NCBI GenBank assembly: GCA_958295465.1
Contig: OY282353.1
Span: 124,001 to 188,000, forward strand
DNA length: 64,000 bases
From: an uncultured Gammaproteobacteria bacterium
GTDB lineage: Bacteria; Pseudomonadota; Gammaproteobacteria; HK1
Reading direction: 5' to 3'
Of this stretch, positions 60,701-64,000 are shown in pieces; position 1 is the first letter of the stretch, and the number at the start of each line of letters is the position of its first letter. The position numbers and the translations under genes were made by a program. Under the pieces are notes generated by a model. It was not told the DNA's origin and searched no databases. It worked only from the letters and a program-made list of their open reading frames with translations.

Positions 60701-62101
60701 TTGGCGCGTCTCTCGACCCTCTCCGACCTCCCCTCCGTGGATCGGCTGCTCGCGGAGGATGCAGTCGCCTCTCTCATCCGCGCGTACGGCCGGCCGCTGG
60801 TGCTCGAAGCGGTGCGGGGTGCACTCGACGAGGCCCGCGCCGCGCTCGCCGCCGGGGGCGGCGTCGAGCGTGCGGCGCTCGAAGCCGGCATCGCCGTCCG
60901 GGTCCGCGCGCTGGCCGCGCCGTCGCTCGTCCCCCTGTTCAACCTCACCGGGACGGTGCTGCACACCAACCTCGGACGCGCGCCGCTGCCGGAGGCCGCC
61001 GTCGCGGCGATGTCCGCGGTGGCCCGTGGCGCGAGCAACCTCGAATTCGACGTGGCCACCGGACGGCGCGGGGACCGGCACCGGCATGTCGAGCCGCGGC
61101 TGCGCCGGCTCACCTCGGCCGAGGCGGCGATCGTCGTCAACAACAACGCCGCCGCGGTGCTGCTGGTCCTCGATACCTTCGCGAAACGCAAGGAGGTTCC
61201 GGTCTCGCGGGGAGAGCTGATCGAGATCGGGGGCGCGTTCCGGATACCGGACATCATGAAGCGGGCGGGCGCGAAGCTCGTCGAGGTCGGCACCACGAAC
61301 CGTACGCATCTCCGCGACTACGAGGCGGCGATCGGGGCGCGGACTGCTCTACTGATGAAGGTCCACGCCAGCAACTACGCGGTCGAGGGCTTCACCGCCT
61401 CGGTGGGCGAGCACGAGCTCGCGGGACTCGCCCGCGAACACGGCCTGCCGCTTGCGTCGGATCTCGGCAGCGGCTCGCTCCTCGACATGACCGCGTTCGG
61501 GCTCCCGCCCGAGCCGACGGTGCGCGGGATGATCGCGGCCGGGGTCGATCTGGTGACCTTCAGCGGCGACAAGCTGCTCGGCGGACCCCAGGCGGGGATC
61601 GTCGCGGGAAGGGCGGCGCTGGTCGGCAAGCTCAAGCGCAACCCTCTCATGCGGGCGTTGCGCCCCGACAAGATCACCCTCGCGGCGCTGGAATCGGTGC
61701 TCGCTCTCTACGAGGACCCCGAGCGCCTCGCCCAGCGGCTGCCGGCGCTGCGCCTGCTGACCCGCGGGCGCGAGGAGATCGAGGCGCAGGCACGGCGGGT
61801 ACGGCCGCGGCTCGCGGCGCGGCTCGGCGGCGGCTGGTCGGTCGAGACGGTGCATTGCCGCAGCCAGATCGGCAGCGGCGCGCTGCCCGTCGATCGACTG
61901 CTGAGCGCGGGCCTGCGATGCGCGCCGGCGGGCGCGAAACGTGGTCGTTCGTCGAGGCTGCACGCGCTGGCGGCGGCGCTACGCGCGCTCCCGGCCCCGG
62001 TGATCGGGCGCGTGCACGACGGCGCCCTCACCCTGGATCTGCGCTGCCTCGACGACGAGGCGGGCTTCCTCGCGCAGCTCGACCATCTGGCCGTGCCGTG
62101 A
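60701..62101 (+). CDS. selA: L-seryl-tRNA(Sec) selenium transferase SelA
   Basis: I chose TTG at 60701, giving 466 residues, near the usual length; no ATG exists in frame nearby and the long upstream frame crosses another gene. Conserved blocks are [14 protein letters not shown] at the N-terminus, [38 protein letters not shown], and [16 protein letters not shown] with the PLP lysine. SelA converts seryl-tRNA(Sec) to selenocysteyl-tRNA. Its stop overlaps the selB GTG by 4 bp (GTGA). The 272 bp upstream hold no recognisable tRNA(Sec). Confidence 0.9.
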   Translation: MARLSTLSDLPSVDRLLAEDAVASLIRAYGRPLVLEAVRGALDEARAALAAGGGVERAALEAGIAVRVRALAAPSLVPLFNLTGTVLHTNLGRAPLPEAAVAAMSAVARGASNLEFDVATGRRGDRHRHVEPRLRRLTSAEAAIVVNNNAAAVLLVLDTFAKRKEVPVSRGELIEIGGAFRIPDIMKRAGAKLVEVGTTNRTHLRDYEAAIGARTALLMKVHASNYAVEGFTASVGEHELAGLAREHGLPLASDLGSGSLLDMTAFGLPPEPTVRGMIAAGVDLVTFSGDKLLGGPQAGIVAGRAALVGKLKRNPLMRALRPDKITLAALESVLALYEDPERLAQRLPALRLLTRGREEIEAQARRVRPRLAARLGGGWSVETVHCRSQIGSGALPVDRLLSAGLRCAPAGAKRGRSSRLHALAAALRALPAPVIGRVHDGALTLDLRCLDDEAGFLAQLDHLAVP

Positions 62102-64000
62102 TCGTCGCCACCGCGGGCCACGTCGACCACGGCAAGACCGCGCTCGTGCGGGCGCTCACCGGGGTCGACACCGATCGCCTTCCCGAGGAGAAGCAGCGGG
62201 GGCTGACCATCGATCTCGGGTTCGCCTACCACCCGCTGGACGGCGGCCACGTGATCGGCTTCGTCGACGTCCCCGGACACGAGCGCTTCGTGCGCAACAT
62301 GCTGGCAGGGGTCGGGTCCGTCGATCTCGCACTGGTGGTGGTCGCGGCCGACGACGGGGTGATGCCGCAGACCCGCGAGCACGCCGCCATCCTCGATCTG
62401 CTGGGGGTGACCGAGTGCATCGCGGTGGTGAGCAAGGTCGACAAGGTCGATGCGGCCCGCGCCGCCGAAGTGGGTGCGGAGATCGGCACGCTCCTCTCCA
62501 CCACCGGCATGAGAGACGCGGAGGTCCACCGGGTCTCCGCCCTGTCCGGCGCCGGCATGGACGGCCTGATCGCCGCACTGCGCGAGCGCGCCCTGGGTCT
62601 CGCCGCGCGGGCCGCGAACGGCCGGTTCCGGCTCTGCATCGACCGCGTGTTCACGCTCAAGGGCGCGGGGCTCGTGGTGACGGGAACCGTGCACGCGGGG
62701 ATGGCGGGCGCCGGCGAGCGGCTGGTGGTGACCCCGGACGGGTACGAGGCGCGCATCCGCGGCATCCACGCCCAGGACCGGCCGGCCGAGCAAGCGCGCG
62801 CCGGCGAGCGCTGCGCGCTCAACCTCTCGGGACGCGGTATCGGGCCGGAGACGATCGCGCGCGGGGACTGGGTCGTGGACCGCGCCCTGCACGCGCCGAG
62901 CGACCGCATCGACGTCCGCCTGCGGGTCCTCCCCGCCGAGATGCGGGCGCTCCGGCACTGGACCCCGGTGCACGTCCATCTCGCGGCGTCGCATTCGACG
63001 GCGCGGGTCGCGGTCCTCGGCGCGGGCGGCATCGCCCCCGGCGACGGCGGACGGGTGCAGATCGTGCTCGACCGGCCGCTGCACGCACTCGCCGGCGATC
63101 GGATCGTCATCCGCGACCAGTCCGCGACGCGCACGATGGGCGGCGGCACGGTCATCGACCCGTTCTCCCCGAAACGCGGGCGCGCCCGCCCCGCCCGCCT
63201 CGCCTGGCTGGATGCGATCGAGGGGCTCGGTCCGCGGCAGGCAGGAACGGACGCGAGGACGGCCGAGGGACATGACCCGGAGCAGGCGGTCGAAAGACAC
63301 GACACGGAGAAAGAGCGCGCGTGGGTGGACGAGGAGCACGATCCGGCGCGGGTGGATGCGCAGGCGGTCGAAGGGTGCGATGCGGAGCGGGCGGGTGCGC
63401 GGGCGGACGAGGAGCACGATCCGGCGCGGACAGGGGTACGTGCAATCGGGAGACACGAACCGGAGCAGGCGGTCGCGCGCGTGATCGCGTCCACGGCGAC
63501 CGGTGTGGACACCGGCTGGATACGGCGGGCGTTCGGCGTCACCAACCCCGAAATCGAGCGGATGCTCGACGTCGCCGGCGCGGTTCGGGTCCCCGACGCC
63601 GGAGACGACCGGTGTTTCTCTCCCGCGCATTGGACGGACCTGCAGGACGAGATACTCGCGTTCCTCGAGACCTTCCACCGCGAGCGCCCGCGGCTGCACG
63701 GCGCCAACGCGAACGACGTCCGCCTGGGCCTCGCGCGCCGCGTGAACCGGAGTGTCGTCGAGCAGGCCCTCGCCGCCCTGCTGCACCGGGGCGCCATCGC
63801 CCGGCGCGGAACCACGGTCCGGCTCCCGGAGCACCGGGTCACCCTGGGCGCGAACGACGAGCGCGTCTGGCCGCGCGTCGCGCGCGCCCTCGATCCGGCG
63901 AAAGGCAGCCCCCCGAGCTTGCGCCAGGCGGCCGAGCAACTGAAGATCGACGAGGCGGAGCTCGGTGCATTGCTCAAGCGCGCGACGAACGCGGGCCTGG
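62098..64000 (+). CDS. selB: Selenocysteine-specific elongation factor SelB (C-terminus beyond window)
   Basis: GTG at 62098 overlaps the selA stop. The open frame runs to the window edge (about 634 codons). G-domain motifs are [20 protein letters not shown] (G1), RGLTIDLGF (G2), [15 protein letters not shown] (G3) and [10 protein letters not shown] (G4), followed by EF-Tu-like barrels and, after about residue 460, winged-helix segments that bind the SECIS RNA. Between them at about 63240-63480 is an acidic, repetitive linker ([28 protein letters not shown]) longer than usual for SelB. It delivers Sec-tRNA to recoded UGA. Confidence 0.92.
   Translation, partial: MIVATAGHVDHGKTALVRALTGVDTDRLPEEKQRGLTIDLGFAYHPLDGGHVIGFVDVPGHERFVRNMLAGVGSVDLALVVVAADDGVMPQTREHAAILDLLGVTECIAVVSKVDKVDAARAAEVGAEIGTLLSTTGMRDAEVHRVSALSGAGMDGLIAALRERALGLAARAANGRFRLCIDRVFTLKGAGLVVTGTVHAGMAGAGERLVVTPDGYEARIRGIHAQDRPAEQARAGERCALNLSGRGIGPETIARGDWVVDRALHAPSDRIDVRLRVLPAEMRALRHWTPVHVHLAASHSTARVAVLGAGGIAPGDGGRVQIVLDRPLHALAGDRIVIRDQSATRTMGGGTVIDPFSPKRGRARPARLAWLDAIEGLGPRQAGTDARTAEGHDPEQAVERHDTEKERAWVDEEHDPARVDAQAVEGCDAERAGARADEEHDPARTGVRAIGRHEPEQAVARVIASTATGVDTGWIRRAFGVTNPEIERMLDVAGAVRVPDAGDDRCFSPAHWTDLQDEILAFLETFHRERPRLHGANANDVRLGLARRVNRSVVEQALAALLHRGAIARRGTTVRLPEHRVTLGANDERVWPRVARALDPAKGSPPSLRQAAEQLKIDEAELGALLKRATNAGL

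Overview
This is a high-GC (roughly two thirds G+C) bacterial chromosome segment with densely packed genes. The gene types suggest a Pseudomonadota, probably gammaproteobacterial, heterotroph: a 2-methylfumaryl-CoA isomerase-like CoA transferase, non-pyrrolysine MttB, UxaA-type lyase subunits, LeuC/LeuD, RpiA and SelA/SelB. The lineage is an inference from gene families, because the window holds no rRNA gene. I recognised no tRNA gene and no CRISPR array.

Region 1 (1-12.2 kb) is catabolic housekeeping. It holds an acyl-CoA dehydrogenase (cut by the window edge), a metallo-beta-lactamase-fold hydrolase, an acyl-CoA ligase with an N-terminal HTH-like extension, an Fe-S protein, an MttB-family methyltransferase, an N-carbamoylsarcosine-amidase-like hydrolase, a split UxaA-type (de)hydratase or lyase, a mesaconyl-CoA CoA transferase and a small EthD-like protein. 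Decayed tails of an agmatinase and a cytochrome P450 lie between them.

Region 2 (12.2-28.5 kb) is the most unusual part: a decaying ribosomal-peptide (lasso-like) gene cluster. It has an asparagine-synthase-type cyclase, a 61-residue candidate precursor peptide, several 2-oxoglutarate/Fe(II) oxygenases, an HPr-kinase-like/TPR/oxygenase triple fusion, a family-8 glycosyltransferase and a tandem di-domain sulfotransferase. The glycosyltransferase is split by a 2.6-kb IS1-family element carrying cargo genes, with an exact 8-bp target duplication. The sulfotransferase is split near its 5' end by an IS1182-family element at CTAG. Removing either element restores the reading frame exactly. A collapsed second copy of the same module (leader start, oxygenase tail, sulfotransferase tail, in the same order) lies at 16.5-16.9 kb.

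Region 3 (28.5-32.6 kb) carries leuD, leuC and a beta-carbonic anhydrase. Tandem duplications of gene ends flank the carbonic anhydrase.

Region 4 (32.6-56 kb) is a defence island. A minus-strand set has a DUF499-type ATPase, two ATPase/TOPRIM-like pairs, a DUF1156-type DNA methyltransferase, an AT-rich membrane/coiled-coil protein, an MNT-type nucleotidyltransferase and a large SNF2-type helicase with a DUF3883-like C-terminus. In its middle, on the opposite strand, is a tightly coupled five-gene operon: SIS-HAD fusion, PRTase-CE-like phosphoribosyltransferase, ORC/CDC6-like ATPase, an unknown protein and a PfkB-type kinase with two CxxC motifs. It looks like a nucleotide/sugar-metabolite conflict system.

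Region 5 (56.6-64 kb) returns to housekeeping: rpiA, a radical SAM protein, a Tat-exported flavin amine oxidase, and selA-selB overlapping by 4 bp, with selB running off the window. Short in-frame tandem repeats recur in unrelated genes across the window (carbonic anhydrase leader, DUF499 linker and 3' end, one ATPase, SelB linker), which suggests a lineage prone to repeat expansion.
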